In this document: piece by piece, positions 26,785-38,784 of the stretch | Position numbering within the stretch: the stretch's first letter is position 1 | Layout of the letters: each line of letters opens with the position of its first letter | Source: Manis javanica | Taxonomy: Eukaryota; Chordata; Mammalia; Pholidota; Manidae | Direction: 5' to 3' | DNA: 64,000 nt | NCBI RefSeq assembly: GCF_040802235.1 | Contig: NC_133161.1 | Span: forward strand, 148,543,121-148,607,120 | Notes under the pieces: generated by a model | What the model saw: only the letters and a program-made list of their open reading frames with translations | What the model was told of the DNA's origin: nothing | Database searches by the model: none | Made by a program: the position numbers and the translations under genes

Positions 26785-26804
26785 GGGGTGGGGGCGGTGG
26801 GGGG
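26785..26804 (+). other. Predicted G-quadruplex motif (imperfect)
   Basis: GGGG, GGGGG, GG and GGGGGG separated by single bases. Confidence 0.4.
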
Positions 26805-27142
26805 CTTAGCCACAACGAACCGGCAGCATCTTAATCTGCTCAACAGTTTAAATGAAGACATTTCAAACAATCCCTCTGCATGTCCCCAGCCACCATAAAA
26901 GACCCCCAAATTAACACTAATAATGTTTCCCCAGCACTCCAGGCCCGATGGATCACCGAGGGCCATTATGGGCAGCCACATCTGCTTCGCACTATGGCAA
27001 GGGGAGCTGTGCCAACAGGCGTGATGGCATTAAGATCACCACGCTCAGCTCATCCACTTAAGAGACCAACACCAGGCACGTGTGGCAGGGGGCTGAGCGA
27101 GCTGATGGCTCCCTTGTCCGGCTGGGGTCACAAGAGAAGCAG

Positions 27143-27173
27143 GAGGCAGGGAGGCAGGGAGGCAGGGAGGCGG
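27143..27173 (+). repeat. (GGCAGGGA)n simple repeat
   Basis: Three perfect 8 bp units (27145-27168) with partial flanking copies. Confidence 0.9.
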
Positions 27174-28619
27174 CCTCACACTTCATGTTACTCTGTACCT
27201 CACTGAGTATGTTTAAAAACACAGAGAGGTAAAGGGCTGATGTCACTTCACAGGAGGACCCTGACCGTTGAGGCAGGTGAAGCCATTCACCCAAGTTCAC
27301 AGTGCGGTGCTAGCATCCCGGCCCCAGTGTGACGTGGGGCCTGTGCCCTGCCCAGCGCACTGCCCACCACAAAGACAACGGTCTGCTGGGTGTCCTGGAG
27401 TGTCTGTCTTATTCTGGCCTGGGGGCGGTTTGTTTGAACGGCTATGCTCTTATCACTTCTGGGGGATCTAAATGGCCCCATTGAGGGCAGAATTCTGAAA
27501 ACCACTTTCAACTGGCCCACAGTTTCTCCTCTGCATCAAAATTTCTGTGCTGGAGTCTTCTAATAACTTCGGCAGTAACGCCCCCCGACTTTCAAGAGGC
27601 TCCTTGGCTTTCTAACTCGAGTCCTCCCTACTGCAAAGCTGAACACAATCTGCTCCTGCTGAAGGAAATCAGGTCTTGAGAACAGGCTAAAGGGAGCTAG
27701 GAATTAAGAATTAAGGTTTTTGTGGGTTTTTAGCAAAGTTTCCACACTGACAATAAAGTACCGGCTCCCCTCCTTGCAGCTGCGCAGATGGACTTCGCGT
27801 AGGCAAAACCCAACCACAGGTTTTCCAGACTGAGCCAGTGAAATAAGGACAGTGTGGCTTTAAGGGGAAATGGTGGGAAGGGGAATTTCTGATCATGATG
27901 GCATGAAATTAACAGCATGGAATTTTTATTTCTGTAAGTGGGTTTCTTTCTCTCTCCCTTTTTCTGTTTTTTGAGTCCCCATAAAAGGCCTCCATCACCA
28001 GAAGCTGGCCTCTCTGCTCCATGTCAGTAATAGGTGGGGTGGCTAGTCCTCCTCGGACCCATGCAACCCCAACTCCCAAAGACCTGCACCCTTGGTAGTA
28101 AGCAGACCCTCGCCTCTCTCCGCCTCTCAAGCTACCCAAGGAGACCGGCGGGCCAGAGCTGGAAAGCGCTGCACCCCCTGTCCCTGGCTGCAGGGAACAG
28201 AGAGCTGGCCCTCCCTGTATCCTTCATCCCTTTGAATTCCATCTGGAGCCGAAGGGCCAAGCAGGACATGTGGGAAACACAGTAAACAGGGAGCCAGAGA
28301 CCAGGGCACAAACCCTGGCACCCCCTTTGCTGCCTCACCGCAGACTAGTCCACTCACCCGTGGGGCGTCCATTTGCCCTTCAGGGACTGTGAAGCTAACA
28401 CCCACCGTACGGGGCAGCTGGAGGGACTGCGGATGCTGACTATGAACGCCCTTGGCACAGAAACCGACACTATCATGTGCTCACAACCCCATCTGCTGAC
28501 TCCGCCCGGAGAGGCGGGCAGGCCTGGAGGGCTGGCAGGGCGGCCCTGGAATGTCCCGCATCCACAGGTCCAGGCTCTCTCAGCAAGGTCGCATCTGCAC
28601 TCCTCAGCTGCCTCGGCCG

Positions 28620-28715
28620 GCCGGCCACAATAATCTGCCCGCCTGGCCACGTTCACAGGCAGGAACACAGCAGCCCAGCTAAATTTAAATGAGGACTGGG
28701 TGACTCATCAGGCCA
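28620..28715. promoter_or_regulatory. Candidate regulatory block with consensus AP-1 site
   Basis: A consensus AP-1 site TGACTCA at 28701-28707 follows a SOX-like ACAATA (28625-28630) and an AAATTTAAAT stretch. Not repeat-derived as far as I can see. Function is inferred. Confidence 0.25.
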
Positions 28716-28969
28716 CAGGTCAATGGGACAGAGAGTACCCTGGCCACCTCGGAAAACAGGACTGGCTTCTCGGGGCATATGCAGGCACTCACTGTGCAGG
28801 AGCCCCACGCACAGCGCTCGAGGCTGCAGTTGTCATGGTGCCTGTGAGCCAGTGCCCCGGGGGCAGCAGACCTGGGTCAACACAAACACATTTTGTACCT
28901 GCAGAGCCAGTGCGCCCTGTTCCACAAAAATGGCCACAAAGCCTCTGGGGCACTGGCTTTGAGTCATGA

Positions 28970-29145
28970 TCCTTTGTACTTGACAAGTTATTTACTGATG
29001 AATCCTTGGGACAACCCAGTGAGTACGTAGTTATCTTTCCCATTTTATAAACAAGCAAACAGGCACAGAGAGGTTAAGTGACATAACCATAGTCACACAG
29101 CTTGATTACAACCCAGACAGTCTCATGTGCTCAAAATGCACATTT
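28970..29145 (-). mobile_element. MIR SINE
   Basis: Reverse-complement MIR with well-kept CCCATTTTATAAACAAGCAA, GGCACAGAGAGGTTAAGTGA and GTCACACAGCTTG. Confidence 0.85.
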
Positions 29146-30394
29146 ACTGTGTGTAAAATGTCAGGTGAGAGGTGGGGCAGGTGGGAGGCCGCAGTGAATT
29201 TTCCTTTCTACCAACTCAGCTGCCACTGAGTCAGGGCTTTTGCTTACACCACAGGAACTTGACTAAAAAAACCTTTACCTATCATGGAAAATCCAGGACA
29301 CCTCCAATGGGCACACTGAGGCCTCTATTCATTTAGTAAGACTCTTAGGCCCCAAACCAGGACTTTCAGTTGGACTGGTTTTAAAGTCATTAATTTAAAA
29401 AAATTAAAGTGATGGAAATGTTTTTCTCCTGAATTAGCAAAGAGTTGTAAATGGAGTTTTATTTAAACAGTTTAGGATAATCACTATTTTAAAGATTCAT
29501 AAATAGCATTCCTAGAACAAGCAGGAGGAAAAAGTGTCACTGAACTAAAGCCTTCTTCACCCCCTTTTAGCAATTAGCAGCTCCATACAATAGTGACAGT
29601 AAAATGAAATGGGGACTTCCCTGATCCGAAGGAAGAACAGGAGCTCTCCTGCTCTCCTGCATCGGAGATGAAATAAAAGAAATCATACTCAACGTACCCA
29701 AGGGCTCAGTCTAGAGCCCAGGGGACTCACCCACCCTAAGCAGGTTGAAGTGTCAAAACACGAAGTCAGAGCAGACGGAATGAAATCAAACTGACCCCCT
29801 ATTTTAGTCGGGTGGCTGCCAACCCAGATTCCAAAATAGCAAAATTCAATGGACCCAAAGGGCTTCGTGAAGCTCTACGCAAGCACCCGAGGCGTGCAGA
29901 AACTTTTTGAAGGACTCAACAATCCAGAAACAGCTAACCCCAGTACCTGGTTTTTACAAATGAAGAAACTAAAGCTCAGGACAGAAAGGAGCCCAGCAGT
30001 GAGCAAGCTAACAACGCAGAACCCGGTAGGTGCGCACAGCCCCACAAGGCCCTCAGCCATCCTCCCGTCTGCAGAGCCAACCACCAAAAGACCGGACTTC
30101 CAGGAGCCCAGGGGTAATAGGTAATAGGCTTAGGTCAGTCATCTCCCCCGAACGATACTTCCCAGACACAGAAATGGATTCAGAAAGGATCTGGACAAAG
30201 AGAAGCCGTAAATAGCTCCTAAGAGAAGCCGGGCTCCAGCTGACCTTTAGGACTGACGTCAGGGAAGAGAGCCGTAGCTTCCAACGGTGGGATCTTAGGG
30301 ATGGCGTTGGCACCCACAGACTGGGTCAGGTGGATCTGACCCAGAAAGGCAGTGCTCGTGTTCTTATATGGCCTGGTGCGGGGCAGCTAGAACT

Positions 30395-30500
30395 GGGGAT
30401 CAGGTGAGCTGGAGCTCCTGGCTCTCCATTTACAGCTCTGTGACCTTGGGCAAGTCACTGGCTCCAAAGCTCATCTGTTTACCTCTTCTGTTTAAGGTGG
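30395..30500 (+). mobile_element. MIR SINE fragment
   Basis: Core CTGTGACCTTGGGCAAGTCA is preserved; the 3' side decays quickly. Confidence 0.8.
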
Positions 30501-33500
30501 GGCTGACAATGGTCCAAAAACCCTTGGAAGCTCCAGAAATCCAACTGGTTCAGAATTCAGAAAGGTACTACAGGGCCTATACTGTTCGCCAGGCCCACAA
30601 GAGTCTAGGGAAGCACTCTGTAATCAAACACATTAATATTTTTGCAGCGAAACATATGAATATTCAAAATAGCCAGGATAAATATAGCCTCACATCAGCT
30701 CAGATCAGGTTTTGCCACTCAATGAGTTTGCTGCAAACTTATACAAAAGGTCATAAGCTTTCGGAGCTGTTCAGACTTCCTGATCACAGAAACGGACTGG
30801 CAGACCTGAACCCCCCGCCTCCTCAGGGGAAGCTCTGAGGTTGAGAGAAGAGTCATCACAAGCGCTGGGCAAAGGAGAAAGTGCTACAGCTGATAAAAGG
30901 CGTGGTCATTAACATTACAGCTGTTCTGTCATTTCACAGAATATTCTTTTCCAAACAGAACCTGGTTTGACCTCAAAGGTCCTTCAAGCTGGCAGAGGCA
31001 TAAAAGGGGACCAAGACTTGAGGGCAACTTCCAAACTCCCAGAAGTGGCCGAACCCAAGATCAACAGCAACTGGCCCTCTACATGGTCAAACCCAGAAAG
31101 CAGAGCGGCTGGCCACCTGAGAGTAACCGAGGCAGAAGGCCAGGCCTCACTAGGCCATTTCAACCACGCGGTGCACACCCCCTGGAGCTGGCCCCAAGAA
31201 GCCTCTGTCCAGAAAGGGCTGCACACATGCATCCAGGTTGCTGGCTGAGGTCACTCCGCATGTTCCCTGAGCATCCGCTCAAAAATCCGGCAAGAGTTCC
31301 TACCATGGCGTGCAAGATACACACTATGGCTGGTCTAACGGCTTGTCTGGTGGACGATCCAGAGGTCTCAGGAAACCAGGCCCCACTCTGGGGCTGCAGC
31401 ACTAAGTTCAGAAATGTATTCAGATCAGGCTGTGTGAGCCTGGGGAGACTGAGGACTTTAAATGTGTCCACACTGAAGTCAACCTTACTGTGCCCTGCCA
31501 GCTTGTCACACGTACATAACTCTGAGAAGGTGCCGCTGGCCCAGGGGAGCTAGTCCCCAGGGCAGATCCAGATATGCCCACAAGCAGAGCAGCCTTTCAG
31601 AGAAGCAGAGGGAAAGAAGGGAGGCTGAGCTGGCAGGAGAGTCTGATCTTCCAGAAGCCTGACGTGACATTCCCTCCATCAGACACTGTCCTCCATAACG
31701 TGGGCCCACTGGGGAAGGCTGTGGGTCCAGATCTTGCTCCTGCACCTGCCTGGAGAATACTAACCTCTCACATCTCTCACTGTTCTGAGCTCCTCCCACA
31801 TCTCTTAGGTGGGTAATAAGCACCATTTAACTGACCCAGGGAGCATGTCATCCAGTCTTTGCACCCACCCATGACTTTGCCAGCATTTGACACCACTTCT
31901 ACACCTTCCCAGGCTGCACAGGGGCCCCGGCTTCACTAAGTTTCATTCTGCCTGTCCACCGACCAACAGGCTCCCCTCTTGGCCAGCATGGGCCCACATC
32001 ACAAGAAGACCCAGGGATAGGACTCCATGGCAGACCCCTGCCTGCGTGGCTTCCCAGCACCCTCCCCGCCTTCCTGTCTGGGCCCTTCTGCGCCCCAGAA
32101 AAGCCATGAGAATTGCTAGGTGCATAGCTTCTGCTCACACTCCAGACCATGGGCTTAAAAATCTTCTCAACTACAACCCGTGGCCCATTCTTGAATCACG
32201 CTCATCACTGTTACACGCACGGCCAGCGCTGCAGCCTCCTCCCATCAGGATCCCCCACCCCGGTTGCCTGGTCTTACCTGCTTGTTTGTACCCGTAGTTG
32301 TGATGTGGGGGGAAGAGCAGAGAACAGGGAAATAAATGGGCAGTGGCACCTTCTCTAGGAGCTTCTAGGGAGAGGGGAAAAGCCTCACTCCAAGACCATC
32401 TGGGGAGGAGTGCCAGGCTGCAGTGAGCGAGGGCCCAGCACCAGAACATTTTCTCCCCTCCTTGATGTCTTTATTTAGACACCCACCACCACCAGCACAG
32501 CTTTGTATCCAGCGCACTGCCACAGGCTGTGGCTTCCTGCACTGCGGCCCCTAAGTTTCCAGCCTGAGTCCCAAGCAGAGGCTCTAGGCCAGTGGCCCAC
32601 GGCAGGACACAGAGGAGTCCAGGACCAGCACCTGGCCATCCTGAGCTCATCCCTCCACCTCCTCACAGCCCATACACCCCCAGGGAGGCCATGCTGCGGA
32701 CCCTGCACTCTGGAACTCAGACCCAAGGGGGCCTAAACAAAACGGGGGCCCAAAGGACCAGTTCTTCCCCTTCACACTCACTACGTGCCCATCACAGCGA
32801 GGCATTCTGGATGTCACCGGGCTAGTTCAGCACCACACACTGACCACCACCTCCATTCAGATATGAGCAAAACCGGGCTCAGAACACCCCAGCCTCACGC
32901 TGGGTAGGGCCAGCTCGCATACCCCTGCTCTGTGCAGTACAACCCAGCCCTTCGTCTCTCCGGGGAACCAGGGCCCGCAGACTGCAAACAGGACTCCTGG
33001 GGAGTGGCATCTCCTCCATCCCCCTCAGGTAGAGGGAAGCAAGCAGGCCCTGAGGAGGCCCAGGAACAAACTGCTTCTCACCATGCCCTGTGTCTCACAG
33101 CTCGTAGCTGAAACAAACAGCCGCAGGAGACGAAGGACCTCTCTGGTCAAGTTGGGGGAGGCGGTTTCCTCTTGAGCAAAGTTTGAGCAAGAAAAACACA
33201 ACCTCGGCCTACTTTTGAGCAATGCAAGCTTCTAGAAAGTACACCTCAGGGGCTGTTATTTTTTGCACCCTCTGGGAAAAAAAATCAGCTCCATTTAGCT
33301 TAGAAGCACTTTCCACAAGGTGAAGTCAGAGCCGCAGCTGAGGCAGCTTCAGGGCACAGCCCAGCGCCGCTGGGCTCATCAGACCGACTCCAGCCCCCTC
33401 CACTCCGGCACCCTCATTCTCACCCCCTCCTTGACCTGAATGAGCAACGGAGGAAGGGGGCAGAGGCTGAGGGGTACGAAAGGGGGTGATCCACCCAAGA

Positions 33501-33767
33501 TCCACAGGACAGCAGACAAGAGGATGTGCACGGAAATGTTACCACGGATGACAACAGAAACGGGGTTTCTCACCATTCATCTGATCCAGGGACTGGAGTG
33601 TAAAATGACAGGTGTGTTGTCGTGACAGATCCACATGAAAACCGAACCCACTACAGATTCCCTCTGTACTTTACTCCACTTCTGGTGAGCAACTCTCAGA
33701 GCCCTGTTCTGCAGACACGCTTCCTGCCAGGACTGGAGGTCTCCAGGAGGGAGCAGAGCGCACAGGG

Positions 33768-33935
33768 GCTAAGGCCTGACTCTGAATCCAGCCTCTTACC
33801 ATCTACATGACCCTGGAAAAAAGTCTCCCTTTGTAAAAGAATACCACCTAGCTCAGAAGGCTGTTGTGACAAAATGCGACACCGTGTAAGACACTTAGTA
33901 CTGAACCATGCATGTCCTGAGAACCTGGTGAATGG
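33768..33935 (+). mobile_element. Diverged MIR SINE
   Basis: CTGACTCTGAATCCAGCCTC, then CATGACCCTGG, TTTGTAAAAGAATACCACC and AGAAGGCTGTTGTGA follow MIR order with many substitutions. Confidence 0.6.
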
Positions 33936-34670
33936 TATTTCACGAAGAAGGAAACAGAAGCCAAACGGGAAGCCAATGCCAGCCTGAAGGGACATACAAT
34001 TCAACGTGCACAGACGTGGGATAAGGATAAGGCTCTGCAGACTGCAAACCCAAGGCTCTGTATGCAGCCTTCCTTCTTAGATTTACATCAGCTCCCTTTA
34101 AATGCACTTGCAGGGACAGAGGATGAGAAGGCAGAGCAAACAGCGTTCCTGGTGACGAATGCTCATCGGGTCTTATGTTTGGAACCTGCAGCTGCTCCGG
34201 TGGCCTAGGCAGCATCCTGCCCCCCATCCCCTGGAGCTGCAGACAGCCCATCTTGGCAGAAGCCCACGCACAGGAAGCCAGGCACCTGAAATTCAGCAAC
34301 GTGGCCAGATCCAGGCCATGGGAGACCTTCCTCCTCAAGGCCACTTCCTGGTCTCCCTCCCACCACTGTAGGAGCCACTCCAGGCCGAGGACAGCAGGCT
34401 CAATAGCAGGCAGAACAAACGAGCAGAAGCAAAACCAGAGGTAAGGGCGGGGAAGGAGCTGAGCCTGTGAGCTCCCCAGTGCTTAGGAGAGGCGCCAGAC
34501 CTCTCACCGCACTTGAGGAGTGTGCCCCCAGGACTGAGAAAGACATGGTTCTGGACCAACAGCAAGGACGACAGGGGTGCCAGGCCCCAGGACTCAGGAG
34601 GAGTGGGGAGGGAAGGCAGGGTGCCCACCAGGAACTAGGCGCCAGTGCAGGGGGCGCGGGGGCCTCCTAC

Positions 34671-35938
34671 CTGTGCTGCTCCACAGCCTCGTTGTCAGGC
34701 AGCTCCACCCCGCACACGCTGCACTGCTCCGCCGTGCCCCGGCTCTCCGACTTCATGCCCACAGCCAGCTCGCCCAGCTTGCTGAACAGGTCCCTCTGGA
34801 TGAAGCCCTGCGGCAGCAGACCCCCGTAGGAGCTGAAGTCCATGGAGACAGCCAGGGCAGGCTGCACGTGGAGGCCCGAGCTCACCGAAGACGGCACGCT
34901 CAGCACAGCGTCAGCCTTGTGGTTGGGCAACACAGAGTAGATGCCCAGGTGCTTCTCGGCAGAAGGCGCGGGGGGCTCTGCTCGGCCTGCGGGACCCTGG
35001 CTAGCCTCCGCCGGAGCTGCGAGCTGCTCAGCACTCTCCTCCCGCCCGTAGTGCAGCTCCCTGGCGCTGGTGATGACGCTGCTCCGCGTCGGTGTCCCGG
35101 GCCCCTCTTTGCCCCTTTCCTCGACCTTGTCCCCCAGCCCGCCTGAGATGCTGGACTCGGCCACCACAGGGCTGTCCTGGCCGGGCGTTTCATCCACCTG
35201 CATCATCTCTGTCTTCACCTCAGCCGCCCCAGGGTGCCTCCCCACCCCGGCCAGAGCGGGCTCCTCAGGCCCCACAGGCGGCTGGAGCGTCCCCTGCAGG
35301 AGGGACTGTCCGATAGTCATCAAACTGTCCACAGCAGCCTTGGTGGGACTCATGGCCGCGAGGCCGAAAGGGGTTGAGACCAAAGGACTCTGGCCCGCCA
35401 GGGCCCCGGGGAGGCTCTGGGCGGCCGCACTGGCACACCCACCCTCCGCGCTGGAATGCTTCGCGATGAAGATGTTCTTCAGGCACCGAGCCTTGCGGTC
35501 CTCCTCCTCCTCGGCCCCGCCGTCCGCCATGGTGGCCTCTGCGTCGTTGTCATCGGAGGCCTGGATGGTCTCCAGGATCTTGAGGCACTGTTCCTCCAGG
35601 TACTCGATCTCCAAGATCTCAGCCGCGTACAGCAGATCGTCCAGGTCCTCCGCCTTGGCCTGCAGCGTGGCCGTGTACGCGTATTCCAGGATCTGCTGGA
35701 AGGTCTTTGGCGAGAGGAAGTCCAGCGTGTAGTGCTGGCTGTTGCGGTGGAAGAGGATCTCAAACATCTTGCTGGTGCAGGCCAGCACCGTGCGGTGGGC
35801 GTGGAACTCCTGGCTGTCCACCATGATGACCACATCGCACAGCGTCCCGGCCAGCCGCATCTGGTTGGCCTTGCACAGGAGCCCCGTGGGGTGGCTGGGG
35901 TTCTGCAGCTGGATCATGCCCATCTTCGTCAGATCCAT
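34671..35938 (-). CDS. ZBTB16: ZBTB16 (PLZF) first coding exon: BTB/POZ domain, repression linker and half of zinc finger 1 (partial CDS)
   Basis: This exon encodes the N-terminal 422 residues, plus two bases of codon 423, of promyelocytic leukaemia zinc finger protein, a nuclear transcriptional repressor. The start MDLTKMGMIQLQNPSHPTGL and the whole BTB/POZ region (about residues 1-125) match human PLZF as I remember it. Charged-pocket residues D35 and R49, needed for corepressor binding, are present. An acidic run follows at 142-147, then the RD2 repression linker. The SUMO-type motifs around K242, K387 and K396 fit known human sites, and S197-P and T282-P fit reported CDK sites. C406, C409 and H422 are three ligands of zinc finger 1; the fourth lies in the next exon. 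The start has a strong context (G at -3 and +4). The exon ends at a GT donor (34670-34669) that splits the arginine codon. The other eight C2H2 fingers are outside the window. In humans this gene is fused to RARA in one form of acute promyelocytic leukaemia. BTB identity is essentially certain; the linker is more diverged. Confidence 0.98.
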
Positions 35939-35961
35939 GGCGCTGCCCGCGGCTCAGGCAT
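35929..35961 (-). other. Second, overlapping upstream ORF (10 codons)
   Basis: An ATG at 35961-35959 lies 23 nt upstream of the PLZF ATG and out of frame with it. It reads ten codons and stops at TGA 35931-35929, inside the PLZF coding sequence. Its start context is weak (C at -3), so most ribosomes probably scan past it. Confidence 0.55.
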
Positions 35962-36028
35962 GAGGCTCCCGTTCCTTCCTGGCTCGGCGCCGCAGGGCAG
36001 GGCGTGTCTCCTTGGCCAAGGGAGAGAG
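35939..36028 (-). other. ZBTB16: ZBTB16 exon 2, 5' UTR part, with splice acceptor
   Basis: Reading the minus strand, a pyrimidine-rich tract ends in a CAG acceptor with its AG at 36030-36029, so exon 2 starts at 36028. A plausible branch site (CTAAT, branch A about 36075) lies 46 nt upstream of the acceptor. The 90 nt before the ATG carry the end of a spliced upstream ORF (TGA at 35956-35954) and a second upstream ATG (35961-35959). The exon boundary is inferred from splice signals, not from a transcript. Confidence 0.85.
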
Positions 36029-38784
36029 CTGCAGGGGAGAAGGGCATCGGGGAGGAGAGAGGAAGGACCGGACATTAGTGTCCCTCAAAGTAAGAATACA
36101 AACAATTCAGCTCCGCCTCCCTACACCCTCCAGCAAGAGTCTTGGAGATTTTAACGGAGAGGAGAGGATTTGCTAGAAATCTATGTCTGCCCTTAGAGGC
36201 CAAGGATCATGAGTAAAGAGAAGGTCCTGCCCCCTAGCCCATACCTAATCCACTGCTCTATGAAACCATGTGACAAAGTCAATGAAAACTACCAAAGCCT
36301 GGTGAGTCCTGAGTTTTCTTTAAATCTGAGAGTAAAGGTCTCTGTGCCAGGCCAGCATTCGGAATGAGGAGGGGCCGGGCACTGACTCCAAACGAGTAAG
36401 AATTTAACCCCTTCCTTTAGTCAAGTGAAGCAGTTCCACTCTCAACCCCGTGCCTCACTGCAGTAGGCGGAGAAGCAAAGCCAGGCCCAGCGGGGACTAG
36501 AAGCCCACCGTTCCTGGTCCTCAGAAATCTAAGGACAAGGGCCCTCCGCAGGCCCATCTTCCATCCGCCACAGCCTCCCCGGGCCTCTGCTCCTCTGCTC
36601 AGGGCTGCAGAAGACTGACCGACGCCCGCCCGCCCTGACCCCCTCCTTGGGCACTAGCAAGCACACGTGCCTAACCCCCACGCCAGCTTGGCTCACTTCC
36701 GCCCATACGTGCCTTGGTCATTGCATGTGCAAAATATGCAAAACTCCGGACTGTGTGTGTGCACAGCAGCCAGAGAGGGGGAGAGTTAACACGGTGTGCA
36801 CACTTATATATATAGGTGCCACGCTTAACCCCTTGCCCTCAAGTGCCCAGTGGCCAGGAAGACCTATAAAATGTAAGGGAGCAGGTCATGAAGGATCTAA
36901 GGAGAAGATTCACAGGACACATGCACCCCTACAGCCAGAGCTCACACACTGAGCAGAACTCCCAAGGTGTCCCACAGGCTTCCGGGAGTTGGCAAGTCCT
37001 GTGACCAGGGGCAGCCACGGACGCCGGACAGGCTATGGAGGCACCAGAAGTGATACTGGCACTAGCATCTGCGGGGTGACTTACAAGCAGCATGAAGGGA
37101 GGACAGGCCTAGGAGACAAAGGCCTCTCCCCAAGTGCTGCTGGGGATCCGTACCAGAGCTGCGGGGCTCCCCAACCCGTCTGCACTGCTGGAAAGACCTC
37201 CCGAACCCTGGTCCCCGCCGCCGCCGTGCTGCGGCCCGACAGTGACGCTGCCGCGAAAGGAATTGGAGGCCCAGCAGGGCAAGGGCTCTGGCTCACACGG
37301 GGAGCCCTGCGTTCGCCCCTGCAAGAAGCCCTGCTGGCTCCAGAGCCTCGGATCTTTACGCACGAAGGGTTAGCCGGGCGGTAATAAAGACATGCTGCTG
37401 CCCACCCTGAGGTGGGGGCGGAGGCGGCCACGGGTGGCACGGCCGTCCTCCGCGCCTCGCCACTGCGCGCTTTCCCACAGACTTGGCGCTTTCGGAGAAC
37501 TAGTAGGGAGCCGCCGGAAGAATGGACGCCCCGCCCGGGTTTCGTCCCCAAAGCAGGCTCCTGGGGTCCTGGGGAAAGCCAGGGCGCCCTCGGCCAGCCG
37601 TGCGACCCGGCGGCCCGGGGAACCGCGGCGCCGACCCGCCAGCCCCGGGGACGGACCGCGTTCTCCCGCACCCCGCGCCGCCAGCCAGCCCTGCGGAGAC
37701 TCGGAGACGACTTGTGCAAACTTGGGAAAGCAACTTTCCCGGGGAGCCGGACGGGAGAAAGGGAGCCGGGCGAGGGGAGGCGGGAAGCGACGCGGATGGG
37801 AGGCGCGAGGCCGGGCGGGCCGGACGGGGGCGAGGCGGCGGACCGCCCCGCGGAGAAGGGGCAGCACGGAAGCGCGGCGGCGGGCAGTGGGAGCGAGAGC
37901 AAGGGGGGGACCTGCCGGCCCTCCCCCTCCGACCCGGGCCGCGGCCCCCCGGGAGCCACGGGCAGTGCCTGGCGCGTCCGTGCGCCCCGGGGCCCGCGGG
38001 CCGGCGGCACCGTGCGCGCTGCGAGCGCGAGCGGGAGCGCTCCCGGGGCTGTGCGGGCCGGCCGCCGGCGCGCCGGGCTGCGGGAGGCGTCCTGACGCAT
38101 CAGGTGCAGAGCCGGGCACCCGCCGGGCGCGGCCGGGAGCGCACGCGAGCTCCGGCGCCGCGGCGGGTCCCGCCGAGAGCCGAGCGGGGCCCGGAGCCCT
38201 GGCGACCCTGAGCTGCGCCGCGGCCGCCCCTCCCCCCACGCCGGGGGGATCAAGTCCGACCAGGAAAAATGCCCACCACGTTTTCCAAAGAGAAACAAAA
38301 CCCAAGCGGGCCCCGGTCCTGCCCCCCGCCGCCCCACGGTCCGCTCTCGGGTCCTCCGCCCCTGGCTCCCCAGCCCGCCGGCGAAGACACACACACACGA
38401 GCCGCGACCCCACCCGGCGCCCGCGCGCGGCCCGCGGACCCCGCAGCTCCCACCGGCCCCGGCCCCTCCGCCGGCCCCCGGCCGTACAAAGCCGCCGAGC
38501 CCGGCCCTCCGCTCGCGCGCCCGGGCCCGGCAGACCGCTCCGCACGCCGCACCCCGACCGTGGCCCGGGGCGGGCGGGCCGGGGAGGGGCTGACAGCCGG
38601 GGCGCCCCCTCCCAGCCCACCCCCGACCGGCGGCGGCGCCGACGGCAGCAGCGGGGAGGGCGCTCGCCCCAGAAAACCGGGCGGCGGCCCCGCGGCCGGG
38701 CGGGCGCGCCCCTGAGACCTCCCCAGCCCCGGGGCGCCCTGCGCGCGGCTCTCGGGCGGCGCGCCCTCCGCGGCCCCAACTCAC
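36029..38784 (-). other. ZBTB16: ZBTB16 intron 1
   Basis: A 2756 bp GT-AG intron between untranslated exon 1 and exon 2. The upstream 1.6 kb is CpG island. The remainder (about 36060-37190) is ordinary unique sequence in which I see no exon, RNA gene or clear repeat. ORFs here run on either strand but have no recognisable domain. Confidence 0.8.

Larger units (their letters stand above)
1..34670 (-). other. ZBTB16: ZBTB16 intron 2, 5' portion (continues beyond base 1)
   Basis: Everything below the exon 2 donor is intron. I found no further PLZF exon: no C2H2 finger motif appears in any frame here. It is mostly unique sequence with scattered ancient MIR, L2 and L1 pieces, one retroposed insertion (21795-22604), a small minisatellite (4599-4668), and several dense transcription-factor motif blocks. 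Stretches with nothing I can identify include 1-4590, 7420-10700, 10860-15080, 15540-16290, 16790-18880, 19310-20400, 25300-26500, 29150-30380 and 30840-33760. Confidence 0.9.

Noticed and set aside
30560..30800. AT-rich stretch resembling an old interspersed repeat (GGTTTTGCCACTCAATGAG region)
   Set aside because: I could not match it to a named family with confidence, so it is left unannotated; it may equally be a conserved non-coding element.
1..34670. The intron region broken in the PLZF-RARA leukaemia fusion
   Set aside because: The fusion keeps at least the first two zinc fingers, so breakpoints fall in later introns that are not in this window.
35070..36154. Plus-strand ORFs of 220 and 232 codons opposite ZBTB16 exon 2
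   Set aside because: They are antisense shadows of a strongly conserved coding exon and have no recognisable domain.
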